Shown piece by piece: positions 31,741 to 39,960 of a stretch of 64,000 nt of DNA; positions within the stretch are counted from its first letter, which is position 1; the number at the start of each line of letters is the position of its first letter. This DNA is from Martelella limonii. GTDB taxonomy: Bacteria; Pseudomonadota; Alphaproteobacteria; Rhizobiales; Rhizobiaceae. Location: NCBI RefSeq assembly GCF_013344475.1, contig NZ_JABUOU010000002.1, positions 124,001 to 188,000 on the forward strand, in the 5' to 3' direction. The position numbers were made by a program, and so were the translations under genes. The notes under the pieces are model-generated. The model did no database searches. It was not told the DNA's origin and was given only the letters and a program-made list of their open reading frames with translations.

Positions 31741-33438
31741 ATGGACATCAAAACCACCGCCAAGGGTATGCCGTCTGCAGCCCAGAAATATCAGCCCTAT
31801 CAGCAGATCAACCTGACCGACCGGCAATGGCCGTCAAAGCGTATCGAGAAGGCGCCGATCTGGTGCTCGGTCGACCTGCGCGACGGCAATCAGGCGCTGG
31901 TCGATCCGATGGGACACGATCGCAAGGCGCGGATGTTCCAGTTGCTGCTGGACATGGGCTTCAAGGAAATCGAGATCGGATTTCCGTCAGCCTCGCAGAC
32001 CGATTTCGACTTCGCCCGCTGGTGCGTCGAAAATGGCAATGTCGGCGAGGATGTTTCGCTGCAGGTGCTGGTCCAGTGCCGGCCTGAGCTGATCACCCGC
32101 ACATTCGAGGCGCTGGAAGGCGCGCACCGCCCGATCGTGCATTTCTACAATTCCACCAGCGAGCTGCAGCGTCGCGTCGTGTTCGGCAAGGATGTCGCGG
32201 GCATCCGCCAGATCGCGGTCGATGCCGCCAAGATGATCACCGACATGGCCGAAAAGGCCGGCGGCGGTTATCGCTTCGAATATTCGCCGGAGAGCTTCAC
32301 GGGCACCGAACTGGATGTCGCTCTGGAGATCTGCAATGCGGTGATCGAGGTGATCAAGCCTACCGCCGACAACAAGCTGATCATCAACCTGCCGTCCACC
32401 GTCGAAATGTCGACGCCCAACATCTATGCCGACCAGATCGAATGGATGTGCCGCAACCTCGACAACCGCGAGAACCTGATCATATCGGTTCATCCTCACA
32501 ACGACCGTGGCACCGGGATCGCTGCCGCCGAAATGGGCGTTCTGGCCGGCGCCGACCGGATCGAGGGCACGCTGTTCGGCAATGGCGAGCGCACCGGCAA
32601 TGTCGATATCGTAACCCTGGCGCTGAACATGTTCACGCAAGGCGTCGATCCGGAGCTCGACTGCTCGGATATCGTGCGCATGAAAGAGGTTTACGAATAT
32701 TCCAACCAGATGGTGATCCCGGAGCGTCACCCTTACGTCGGCGAACTGGTCTACACCGCGTTTTCCGGCTCGCATCAGGACGCGATCAACAAGGGCATGA
32801 AGGCGATCAAGGTTGCCAACAAGCCGCAGTGGGAAGTGCCTTATCTGCCGATCGATCCGCAGGATGTGGGCCGCACCTACGAGGCGATCATCCGGATCAA
32901 TTCCCAGTCCGGCAAGGGCGGTATCGCCTATATCCTCCAGTCCGACTACGGCATCAACATGCCGCGCGGCCTGCAGGTGGCCTTCCGCGAGCACATCCAG
33001 AAGATCACCGATGAAGAGGGCCGCGAGCTGCCCTCCAAGCGGATCTACGACGTGTTCATGGAACACTATGTCGAGCAGCCGGAAGGCCGGATCAAGTTCG
33101 TCGATCATCAGACCTATCCGCAGGGGCAGGCCAAGGGCCAGCGCGTGGTGATGGCCGAGATCGAGGACAAGGGTGTCGCAAAGCGCATCGAAGCCAAGGG
33201 CAACGGCCCTGTCGAGGGCTTCATCAATGCGCTTTCGGACTATCTGGGCGTCGCGCTGTCGGTCGAGGATTACTCCGAACATTCGCTGAACCATGGTTCG
33301 GATGCCAAGGCGATCGCCTATGTCGAAGTGAGCCATGAAGGCGGCAAGGTGTTCGGCGTCGGAATCAACACCAATATCGTCGCGGCTTCCCTCGAAGCCA
33401 TCGTCTCGGCTGCAAACCAGATCGTTGCCGCGCGCTGA
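31741..33438 (+). CDS. leuA: 2-isopropylmalate synthase (long form)
   Basis: LeuA joins acetyl-CoA and 2-oxoisovalerate, the first dedicated step of leucine synthesis. The 565-residue product is of the long, Corynebacterium/yeast-like form (LeuA type 2): it starts with an extra N-terminal segment (MPSAAQKYQPYQQINLTDRQWPSKRI). The barrel motif SVDLRDGNQALVDPM and the metal ligands in ISVHPHNDRGTGIAAAEMG are present. The regulatory LeuA dimer domain runs from about residue 440 and ends VAASLEAIVSAANQI. It is feedback-controlled by leucine in this family, and in addition is probably controlled by the leader upstream. Confidence 0.95.
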   Translation: MDIKTTAKGMPSAAQKYQPYQQINLTDRQWPSKRIEKAPIWCSVDLRDGNQALVDPMGHDRKARMFQLLLDMGFKEIEIGFPSASQTDFDFARWCVENGNVGEDVSLQVLVQCRPELITRTFEALEGAHRPIVHFYNSTSELQRRVVFGKDVAGIRQIAVDAAKMITDMAEKAGGGYRFEYSPESFTGTELDVALEICNAVIEVIKPTADNKLIINLPSTVEMSTPNIYADQIEWMCRNLDNRENLIISVHPHNDRGTGIAAAEMGVLAGADRIEGTLFGNGERTGNVDIVTLALNMFTQGVDPELDCSDIVRMKEVYEYSNQMVIPERHPYVGELVYTAFSGSHQDAINKGMKAIKVANKPQWEVPYLPIDPQDVGRTYEAIIRINSQSGKGGIAYILQSDYGINMPRGLQVAFREHIQKITDEEGRELPSKRIYDVFMEHYVEQPEGRIKFVDHQTYPQGQAKGQRVVMAEIEDKGVAKRIEAKGNGPVEGFINALSDYLGVALSVEDYSEHSLNHGSDAKAIAYVEVSHEGGKVFGVGINTNIVAASLEAIVSAANQIVAAR

Positions 33439-33464
33439 AGCGGCTTCATATACGGAATAAAGGG

Positions 33465-33490
33465 GCCGGTCGCTTCTGCGGCCGGCTTTT
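33465..33490. terminator. bidirectional terminator after leuA
   Basis: The stem GCCGGTCGC / GCGGCCGGC (nine pairs, one wobble, TTCT loop) is followed by four T residues on the plus strand. It lies between leuA and the convergent gene at 33494. Confidence 0.85.
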
Positions 33491-33493
33491 CTG

Positions 33494-34096
33494 TCAGAGC
33501 TTGAGGTAGGCAGCCTTCGCAAGCGCCGGCATGTCGGCGTCGGAGGAGGGGCCGATCACGGCCACCAGCGAGCGCTCGCCCTGCCACCACGAAACCGTGA
33601 GGTTGTCGCGGATCGTCTCCTGCACATCCGTCACCTGGTTTTCCTGCGAGGCCGGACGCGCGATGAGGAATACCGAAAGCAGGTCGCCTGCTGTGTTGCG
33701 GTAAAAGAGCTCGATACCCGGCACCCGATCGATGGCAACGACCCGCGCGCCCTCGAAGATCGAGGCGCCTTCCTCGAAGGTCGGGACCGTCATGTCGATG
33801 CCGATGGTGCGCTGGACGAGGTCGGTAAAGGCAGCCGGATCATCCGGACCGACATCCACCATTGGCTGGTAGGCGCGGCCGAAAACCCTGAAACTCGCGC
33901 AGACCTCGTCAATCCAATCGGTTGAGGGTTCAAGCGAAAGATCGACCACGTGGGCAGTACCGCTGTCACGCGACAGTGTTGCGCCGACAGCCACGCCGAT
34001 TCCCAGGAACGCAGCACAAAGCAGCACCGTCATCCAGCGGCGCCGAAGCGGGGAGCCAGTTCTCTTCGGTCTGTTTCGAACGACTGTGGAATCCAT
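33494..34096 (-). CDS. single-pass membrane protein, anti-sigma-like
   Basis: The 200-residue product has a basic N-terminus (RNRPKRTGSPLRRRW), one membrane helix (MTVLLCAAFLGIGVAVGATL) and about 150 periplasmic residues. The periplasmic part (CASFRVFGRAYQPMVDVGPDD, then VPGIELFYRN and the WWQGERSLVAVIG ending) looks like the outer domain of rhizobial anti-sigma factors. The usual cytoplasmic zinc-binding domain is lacking, and no sigma factor gene is next to it. It may be a truncated or repurposed member. Family call is tentative; function not known. Confidence 0.5.
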   Translation of the reverse strand: MDSTVVRNRPKRTGSPLRRRWMTVLLCAAFLGIGVAVGATLSRDSGTAHVVDLSLEPSTDWIDEVCASFRVFGRAYQPMVDVGPDDPAAFTDLVQRTIGIDMTVPTFEEGASIFEGARVVAIDRVPGIELFYRNTAGDLLSVFLIARPASQENQVTDVQETIRDNLTVSWWQGERSLVAVIGPSSDADMPALAKAAYLKL

Positions 34097-34372
34097 CTCG
34101 ACCTTGAAAATTTACAACCGCGCACAAGATTCTGCGAGCGCAACTGAAGCGCTCGGTGCGACGGCGCGATATTGCCCCTTGTAAATGGCGGAAACAAGGG
34201 GCTTTCCGGCTTTCTCCCCCGCTCTGAGGCAGATTGTCGAGAGACAACTTTATAGTGTGTTATTTATGGCAAAAACCGGTTAAGAGTATGGCCGGAATAT
34301 GGTTGACCGACGATCCAGCTTGCTTTTTTCCCTGTTCGGGGAAACATTTGATCAACGGGAGGATTAACCTAT
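34097..34372. other. 276-base region upstream of the TetR gene
   Basis: No protein gene is visible. A TTGTC-gaga-GACAA repeat (34234-34247) directly precedes a TATAGT that could be a -10 box (34251-34256), so this may be the TetR operator and promoter. A TTGACC at about 34303 is a second possible -35 box. All weak. Confidence 0.35.
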
Positions 34373-34417
34373 ATGAAGCATGGAATTAAACAGAGTTTCA
34401 AACCGAGCCATGAGTGA
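34373..34417 (+). CDS. possible 14-codon upstream ORF coupled to TetR gene
   Basis: The only good ribosome site here, GGGAGGA (34357-34363), is ideally spaced (ten bases) to the ATG at 34373 and not to the TetR start codons. That ATG opens a 14-codon ORF (MKHGIKQSFKPSHE) whose stop lies three bases past the ATG at 34410 of the TetR gene. This geometry is typical of translational coupling. It could also be chance. Confidence 0.4.
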   Translation: MKHGIKQSFKPSHE

Positions 34418-35093
34418 ACAGCAAAGCGGTGCAGTTGCTACGCGGCAGTCGATCATCTCCGCTGCGCTCCGGCTCTTCGGCGAATATGGTTACAATGCCG
34501 TATCGACCCGCAAGATCGCCGAGGTCTCAAACGCCAATATTGGCAGCATTGCCTATCATTTTGGCGGAAAGCCGGGGCTGATGCGCGCCTGTGCGCTTCA
34601 TGTCATCGAAATCGCCGAGAAGAGCATTGGCCGGTCGATGCTCGAACCGATCGACGATGACATGACGCCGATGGAAGCGCGCGAGGAGCTGGTGGAGTTG
34701 CTGATGCGTATGGTTCAGCCGCTGCCGCATATCGAGCAGTCGGATGAGGTTTCAGCCTTCATCATGCGTTATATCGCGCTGCCGAGCGAGGCATTCGAAC
34801 TGCTCTATTCGCAGTTCATCACGCCGTTGCACAGGCATTTGCGGCAGCTTCTTGCGCGCGCCACGGGAAGGGATGAGGACAGCGAAGAAACGGCAATCCT
34901 CAGCTTTACCCTGCTTGGCCAGGCTCAGTATTTCAAGATCTGTCGCCAGGTGGTCCAGCGGAGCCTCGACTGGGAAACGATCGATGCTGGGGAATGCTCG
35001 AAGCTTCGCCGTGCCCTTACCCTCAACGTCAACGCGATCCTCGATGCCTATTCAAAGGCGCGTCCGGTCCGTGTTCACGAAGGCGTTGCATAA
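34410..35093 (+). CDS. TetR-family transcriptional regulator (CerR-type)
   Basis: The 227-residue product has a TetR helix-turn-helix: RQSIISAALRLFGEYGYNAVSTRKIAEVSNANIGSIAYHFGGKPGL. The C-terminal half resembles the CerR/DUF1956 ligand-binding domain (EELVELLMRMVQPLPH, SAFIMRYIALPSEAFELLY). CerR-type members often control efflux or envelope genes. I take ATG 34410 (MSEQQSG); an in-frame ATG at 34380 would add ten residues but is 17 bases from the ribosome site. Its 3' end overlaps the convergent phosphoesterase gene by 19 bases. Target unknown. Confidence 0.85.
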   Translation: MSEQQSGAVATRQSIISAALRLFGEYGYNAVSTRKIAEVSNANIGSIAYHFGGKPGLMRACALHVIEIAEKSIGRSMLEPIDDDMTPMEAREELVELLMRMVQPLPHIEQSDEVSAFIMRYIALPSEAFELLYSQFITPLHRHLRQLLARATGRDEDSEETAILSFTLLGQAQYFKICRQVVQRSLDWETIDAGECSKLRRALTLNVNAILDAYSKARPVRVHEGVA

Positions 35094-35992
35094 GAAAAGC
35101 TGAACTCGCTTTCGGGCTCAATCAGTCCTGTTTCCGCCGACAGCGCGTGGCGGCGGCAGGTCATCTCGTAAGAACCCTTCTTGCCGGTGACCGATATCAG
35201 ATTGAAGCCCGATGGCGGCTTCTTGCCGCCGGTGCCCTGACCGGCAGCGGCGATGCCAATGACGGGCGTCTTGCCCCTTTTTGTCTCAATGAAATTCACG
35301 GTGTTGAGATGGGTATGCCCGTGCAGCACCAGTTCGCATCCGCCTGTCGCGATCGTCGCCTTGAACCGGCGAATGCCGAGAAGCCGCTTGTGGCGGGCAG
35401 CCGCATTGCGCACGGGCGGGTGATGGATCATCACGATCCGGAAAAGGCCTTCCTCGCCCGCCTTGCGCAATAGCTCGGCGGTGGCGCGTGCCTGTTTTCC
35501 CTCGAAGGTGCCGATGGCAAGAAAGGGCGGTGAGGGGACTGCCGACGAGCAGCCGATGATCGCGATTGGCCCGCGCCTGCGCAGATAGGGAAAGGTCAGG
35601 CGGCCCTTGTGTTCGCCCTTATGGCCATCGCCCTGCATGTAGTCGCCCCAGGCCTTCGCGATCTTGGCATAGGCACCGCCGACATAGGCATCGTGGTTGC
35701 CGGGCACCAGCGAAACCTCGCTCGCCGGACCCACGCTTCTCAGCCAGTCGGCGGCAATGTCGATTTCCTTCGTGGTCGCAAGGTTCACAAGGTCGCCGCT
35801 GATGGCGAGATGGTCCGGGTTTTCGTCGGCAATCGCCAGCAGCAGGTTCTCCAGCGTATCCTTGCCGAGATGCTTCCTGCGGTTTCGATGCCAGTTGAAG
35901 AAGCCTGTTATCCGCTTGGAAAAAAGCTCCCGCGGCGAAAGCTGCGGAAGCGGTCCCAGATGGACATCGGAAATATGGGCGATTTTGTACAT
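35075..35992 (-). CDS. calcineurin-like metallophosphoesterase
   Basis: The 305-residue protein shows all five metal-binding motifs of the family in order: HISDVHLG, ISGDLVN, VPGNHDAY, MIHHPPV and LHGHTHLN. These would hold two metal ions and cleave phosphoesters, phosphodiesters or UDP-diacylglucosamine-type substrates. The sequence gives no membrane segment. Rhizobial relatives are mostly annotated by domain only, so the substrate is open (cyclic nucleotide or lipid precursor among possibilities). It converges on the TetR gene with a short overlap. Confidence 0.9.
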   Translation of the reverse strand: MYKIAHISDVHLGPLPQLSPRELFSKRITGFFNWHRNRRKHLGKDTLENLLLAIADENPDHLAISGDLVNLATTKEIDIAADWLRSVGPASEVSLVPGNHDAYVGGAYAKIAKAWGDYMQGDGHKGEHKGRLTFPYLRRRGPIAIIGCSSAVPSPPFLAIGTFEGKQARATAELLRKAGEEGLFRIVMIHHPPVRNAAARHKRLLGIRRFKATIATGGCELVLHGHTHLNTVNFIETKRGKTPVIGIAAAGQGTGGKKPPSGFNLISVTGKKGSYEMTCRRHALSAETGLIEPESEFSFSYATPS

Positions 35993-36038
35993 GCAGACTT
36001 CTTAGCTTTCCAGCGCCCGAGCGACAAGCGGGTCGATC

Positions 36039-37010
36039 TCAGCCGCGCCGGTGCGGCGCGTCGAGATCGAGGATTGGCCCCTCCGGAACGATCCCGGTCG
36101 GGTTGATCGTCTTGTGCGAGCCATAATAATGGCGCTTGATGTGGTCGATATTCACTGTCTCCTTAACGCCCGGCACCTGATAAAGTTCTCTGAGATACCC
36201 CGAGAGGTTCGGATAATCGGCGATCCGTTTCAGGTTGCACTTGAAATGGCCGACATAGACCGGGTCGAAGCGCACCAGCGTCGTGAACAGCCGCCAGTCG
36301 GCCTCCGTCAGCCTGTCGCCCATCAGATAGAGGTTCTCGCCGAGCCTGTTTTCCAGCATGTCGAGCGTCTCGAACAGCTTCAGCACGTTTTCGGAATAAG
36401 CGTCCTGCTTGGTGGCAAAGCCCGCCTTGTAGACGCCGTTGTTGACGGTGTCGTAGACGATCGCATTGATCTCATCGATCCCTTCGCGGAGGTCTTCCGG
36501 ATAGAAATCCTCGGTGTTGCCGGTCAGGTGATCGAACGCGCTGTTGAACATGCGGATGATTTCCGCAGACTCGTTCGAGACGATCGTTTCGCGCTTCTTG
36601 TCCCAAACGACAGGCACGGTCACGCGGCCGGTATAGTTGGGGTCTGCCTTGGTATAGACCTGCCAAAGGAAATCGGCGCCGTTGACGGCATCGGCGGTGC
36701 CGCCGTCGCGGTTCTTGAATTCCCAACCATTTTCCAGCATCAGCGGATCCACGATCGAGACGTCGATATAGTCCTCGAGCCCCTTGAGCTTGCGGAAGAT
36801 CAGCGTGCGGTGCGCCCACGGGCAGGCGAGCGCCACGTAGAGGTGATAGCGGCCCTTTTCAGCCTCGAAGCCGCCCTTGCCCTCCGGGCCTGGGCTGCCG
36901 TCTGCAGTGAGCCAGTTCCTGAACTGCGAGCTTTCGCGCTTGAACTTGCCGCCCGTCTTGTCGGTGTCGTACCAGACGTCCTTCCAGACGCCATCTACCA
37001 GCATACCCAT
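36039..37010 (-). CDS. glutathionyl-hydroquinone reductase (Xi-class GST)
   Basis: The 323-residue protein is of the YqjG/PcpF type. Cys 63 in LACPWAHRTL is the catalytic cysteine that removes glutathione from glutathionyl-hydroquinones. The C-terminal GST domain shows NSAFDHLTGN, YKAGFATKQDAYSENV and LYLMGDRLTEADWRLFTTLVRFDPVY, all typical. The start MGMLVDGVWKD follows GGAGC. These enzymes protect against quinones and aid breakdown of aromatic compounds. It lies 46 bases downstream of the phosphoesterase start, in the same direction. Confidence 0.92.
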   Translation of the reverse strand: MGMLVDGVWKDVWYDTDKTGGKFKRESSQFRNWLTADGSPGPEGKGGFEAEKGRYHLYVALACPWAHRTLIFRKLKGLEDYIDVSIVDPLMLENGWEFKNRDGGTADAVNGADFLWQVYTKADPNYTGRVTVPVVWDKKRETIVSNESAEIIRMFNSAFDHLTGNTEDFYPEDLREGIDEINAIVYDTVNNGVYKAGFATKQDAYSENVLKLFETLDMLENRLGENLYLMGDRLTEADWRLFTTLVRFDPVYVGHFKCNLKRIADYPNLSGYLRELYQVPGVKETVNIDHIKRHYYGSHKTINPTGIVPEGPILDLDAPHRRG

Positions 37011-37280
37011 GGTCTGCTCCTTTTATTCAACGTTACACCTTAGATACGGCGCAGCCGGCATTTTGCCACCCCCGGAACCATTGACAGTGTGTTGCATGGG
37101 CAGGACGGCTTGCTTTTTGATCATCAGCCGTCTGGACGCTCCCGCCAAATCCTGATAGTGCGGTCGAAACGCAATTACAGGATTTGTCATGCGGGTTCTG
37201 CGACGACGCTGATTGAAACTTCAGACCGGACACCACGTCCGGCCCCGATTTCATGCGTTCTCCAGACAGGTTCAGACATC

Positions 37281-37778
37281 ATGACGAGTGAATTGCGTTA
37301 CCTCCCGGAAGAGGTTTCCCACGACGCTGCCATCGAAGACATCAATGCCGAGGCCTTTGGTCCGGCGCGTTTCGTGCGCGCTGCCGCCCGTATCCGCGAG
37401 CAGGGACCGCATGACATGGCGCTGTCCTTCGTCTGTGTCGATGGCGACGAGGTGGTCGCTTCGGTCCGCATGACGCCTGTTCTTGCCGGCGAGGCAAGCG
37501 GCCATATGCTGGGCCCGCTTGCGGTCAGGCCATCCCACAAGAACAGGGGCATCGGCCGCCATCTGGTGAGCGTTGCCGTGGAAGCCGCCCGCAGAGCCGG
37601 GTCTGAAGTCGTGGTTCTGGTCGGCGATCCGCCCTATTATGGTCCGCTCGGCTTTCTTCCGATCGTGCCGCCGACGCTGCAGCTTCCAGGCCCGGTCGAT
37701 CCGCGCCGCGTGCTTGCCGCAGCCCTTGTCGATGGCGTCGAGGCAAAGCTCGTCGGGATGATGCGGTATCAGCGCTGA
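37281..37778 (+). CDS. GNAT-family acetyltransferase (YhbS-like)
   Basis: The 165-residue product has the acetyl-CoA loop SHKNRGIGRHLV and the YhbS-like C-terminal pattern VVLVGDPPYYGPLGFLPIV. The preceding strand MLGPLAVRP is the typical core. The ATG at 37281 is taken because conserved sequence begins there. YhbS has a role in stress and translation-linked functions in E. coli, but no defined substrate. The 270 bases upstream, shared with the divergent reductase gene, contain no gene. A CCGCGATCGCGG palindrome follows the stop. Confidence 0.88.
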   Translation: MTSELRYLPEEVSHDAAIEDINAEAFGPARFVRAAARIREQGPHDMALSFVCVDGDEVVASVRMTPVLAGEASGHMLGPLAVRPSHKNRGIGRHLVSVAVEAARRAGSEVVVLVGDPPYYGPLGFLPIVPPTLQLPGPVDPRRVLAAALVDGVEAKLVGMMRYQR

Positions 37779-37896
37779 CATCATCTGCCGCGATCGCGGT
37801 CAGCCGGGCGCCGGCGTCTCCATTCCTTAAGAACGGCCTGAGCCGCCCGCGCCGTCAGGCGCCGTATGCCGAGACCTATCGGCCAAAGGGAGGCCT

Positions 37897-39960
37897 TCAG
37901 CTTCGCCCTTCGCGCCACCATGTAGCCGAGATCAGGGCAAGCAGGACGGCGAGACCGATAAGACCGTTGAAGAGCGGCAGAGAGCGGATGCTCTCAAGCC
38001 TGGTATCGGTTGTTCGGACCACGGGCATGGCGCTGTCATTGCCGGGGCGAACCGGCGCATCGGTGACGCGGAGCGGCGGGATGCCGTCCGCGATCCGCCG
38101 CGTCAGGCCGCCGGTCGCCTCAGAAAGCGGCGAAAGCGTTGCCGTCGTCGAGATCATCGCCTTGAATTCCGGCGCATCGGGATCGCCGATATTGACGAGG
38201 CGCTGAAGATCGCCGTTCTCGACCGTGAACAGCCCCATCTCGTCAACGCCCGTCTCGCCCCGAAACAGTCCCGGTTCGGCTTCGCCAAGCGGAATGGTGA
38301 TGGTTGCGCCGGAGGGCGTGGTCACGGTTGCGTCTGGCGCGGTCTCTTCCATCGTCTGGCGGGTGACGGTCAGCGTATTGCCCTCGACGCTTGCCGACAG
38401 GGTTTCTTCCTCAAGCGCCGGTTCCTTCATCAGCCAGTGGGCGATGCGGCGGTAGAGCGGCACATAGGGGCCGCCGCCTTCAAAACCGCGCGCCCAGAGC
38501 CAACCCTGGTCGGAGAGCAGCTCGGCCACGCGGCCTTCGCCCTCGCGCGAGAGCACGAGCAGCGGAGCTCCGTCCGCCGTCATGATGGTTTCCCCACGGG
38601 TCGGCCCGACGGGGATCGAACGGAACCAGCGGCCCCATGCAGGCGGGTTGGAGCCGCTGCCCGGCAGATCACGGGTCACGGGATGGCGTTCGCCCATGTC
38701 CGAAAGCGCGGGATAAAAGCCGCCTTCGCTCAGATCTCCGGTCGGGATGGCGGGCAGGACGGCTGAAAGCGGGGTATCGGCAATCGAATCGGCTCCGGCG
38801 ATTTCCGGCCCTGCCGCCACCAGCAGCGCGCCACCGTTCTGCACATATTGCGCGATGTTGTCGTAGTAGAGCAGCGGCAGGACGCCGCGGTTCTGATAGC
38901 GGTCGAAGATGATCAGGTCGAAATCGTTGATCTTGTCGACGAACAGTTCCCGCGTTGGAAAGGCGATCAGCGACAATTCGTTGATCGGCGTGCCGTCCTG
39001 CTTTTCGGGCGGGCGCAGGATGGTGAAGTGAACGAGATCGACGGAGGCGTCCGACTTCAGCAGGTTGCGCCATGTCCGTTCGCCGGAATGCGGGGAGCCC
39101 GAAACGAGGAGCACGCGCAGGTTCTCGCGCACGCCCTCGACGATCTGGACGGCGCGGTTGTTGACCGTGGTCAGTTCGCCATCGACCGGCCCGACCGAGA
39201 GTTCGAGGATGTTCTCGCCGCCATTCTCGAGGTCGAAGACATAGCGCGTCGGCAGATCGGTGCCGACCATCATCTCGGCAACCACAGCGCCATTGAGCCG
39301 CGCCGTGACCCTTGCCGGTCCGCTCGCGTGATCGCCGACCGGCCCGTCATCGACGACCGTGAATTCGACCGGCAGGCTGTCGCCGACAAGGCCGAAGCGC
39401 GGGGCTTCGTTGATTTCGACACGCCGGTCATATTCCCGCTCGGTTCCGGTGATCAGCGCATCGAGCGGCACGGCGGCCGGAAGCGCCGCGGCATCATCCG
39501 GGATATCGTGGATCTGACCGTCGGTGATCAGGAAGGCAGCGCCGAGCCGGCTCGGGGGGACATCGCGGACGGCTTGCGACAATGCCTCGAAGGCAAGCGT
39601 CTCGGGGCGGCCGTTCTCATTGGCGGTGGCAACATCGACGACCCGCGGCTCAATCGCAGGGTCTTCGGCAAGCCGCGCAAGAAGCGCTTCAAGAGCGCTT
39701 TCGGTCTGGCTCTCCCGGTCGCCGGTCAACTGGCTCTGGCTGCGGTCAACCACCACCGGGACGATTGTCGAAAGCGCCGAGCGTTCTTCTCGGCTGACGG
39801 TCGGGTTGGCGATGGCGGCAACGAGCAGCAGGCCGGCGGCCCCCCTCAGCGTGGTCGCGCGCATCCGTGTGAGATAGCCCGCGGCCGTCAACGCTATGAC
39901 GACGGCAAGGCCCGCAAGGATCGCCCAAACCGGCAGCAATGGTGAAAAGCTCAGTTCCAT
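37897..39960 (-). CDS. membrane protein with GATase-like domain, MoxR operon
   Basis: A 687-residue protein with two N-terminal membrane segments (about 10-30 and 35-50), a large exported part and a C-terminal membrane helix (GLIGLAVLLALISATWW). An early segment (IVPVVVDRSQSQLTGDRE) resembles a degraded VWA metal site. Residues from about 280 (ENLRVLLVSGSPHSGERTW, NDFDLIIFDRYQNRG, YVQNGGALLVAAG) have the fold pattern of class I glutamine amidotransferases without a clear catalytic Cys-His pair. It is the last gene of a four-gene unit and overlaps the gene before it by one base. Role probably structural or regulatory at the envelope (inference). Confidence 0.7.
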   Translation of the reverse strand: MELSFSPLLPVWAILAGLAVVIALTAAGYLTRMRATTLRGAAGLLLVAAIANPTVSREERSALSTIVPVVVDRSQSQLTGDRESQTESALEALLARLAEDPAIEPRVVDVATANENGRPETLAFEALSQAVRDVPPSRLGAAFLITDGQIHDIPDDAAALPAAVPLDALITGTEREYDRRVEINEAPRFGLVGDSLPVEFTVVDDGPVGDHASGPARVTARLNGAVVAEMMVGTDLPTRYVFDLENGGENILELSVGPVDGELTTVNNRAVQIVEGVRENLRVLLVSGSPHSGERTWRNLLKSDASVDLVHFTILRPPEKQDGTPINELSLIAFPTRELFVDKINDFDLIIFDRYQNRGVLPLLYYDNIAQYVQNGGALLVAAGPEIAGADSIADTPLSAVLPAIPTGDLSEGGFYPALSDMGERHPVTRDLPGSGSNPPAWGRWFRSIPVGPTRGETIMTADGAPLLVLSREGEGRVAELLSDQGWLWARGFEGGGPYVPLYRRIAHWLMKEPALEEETLSASVEGNTLTVTRQTMEETAPDATVTTPSGATITIPLGEAEPGLFRGETGVDEMGLFTVENGDLQRLVNIGDPDAPEFKAMISTTATLSPLSEATGGLTRRIADGIPPLRVTDAPVRPGNDSAMPVVRTTDTRLESIRSLPLFNGLIGLAVLLALISATWWREGRS

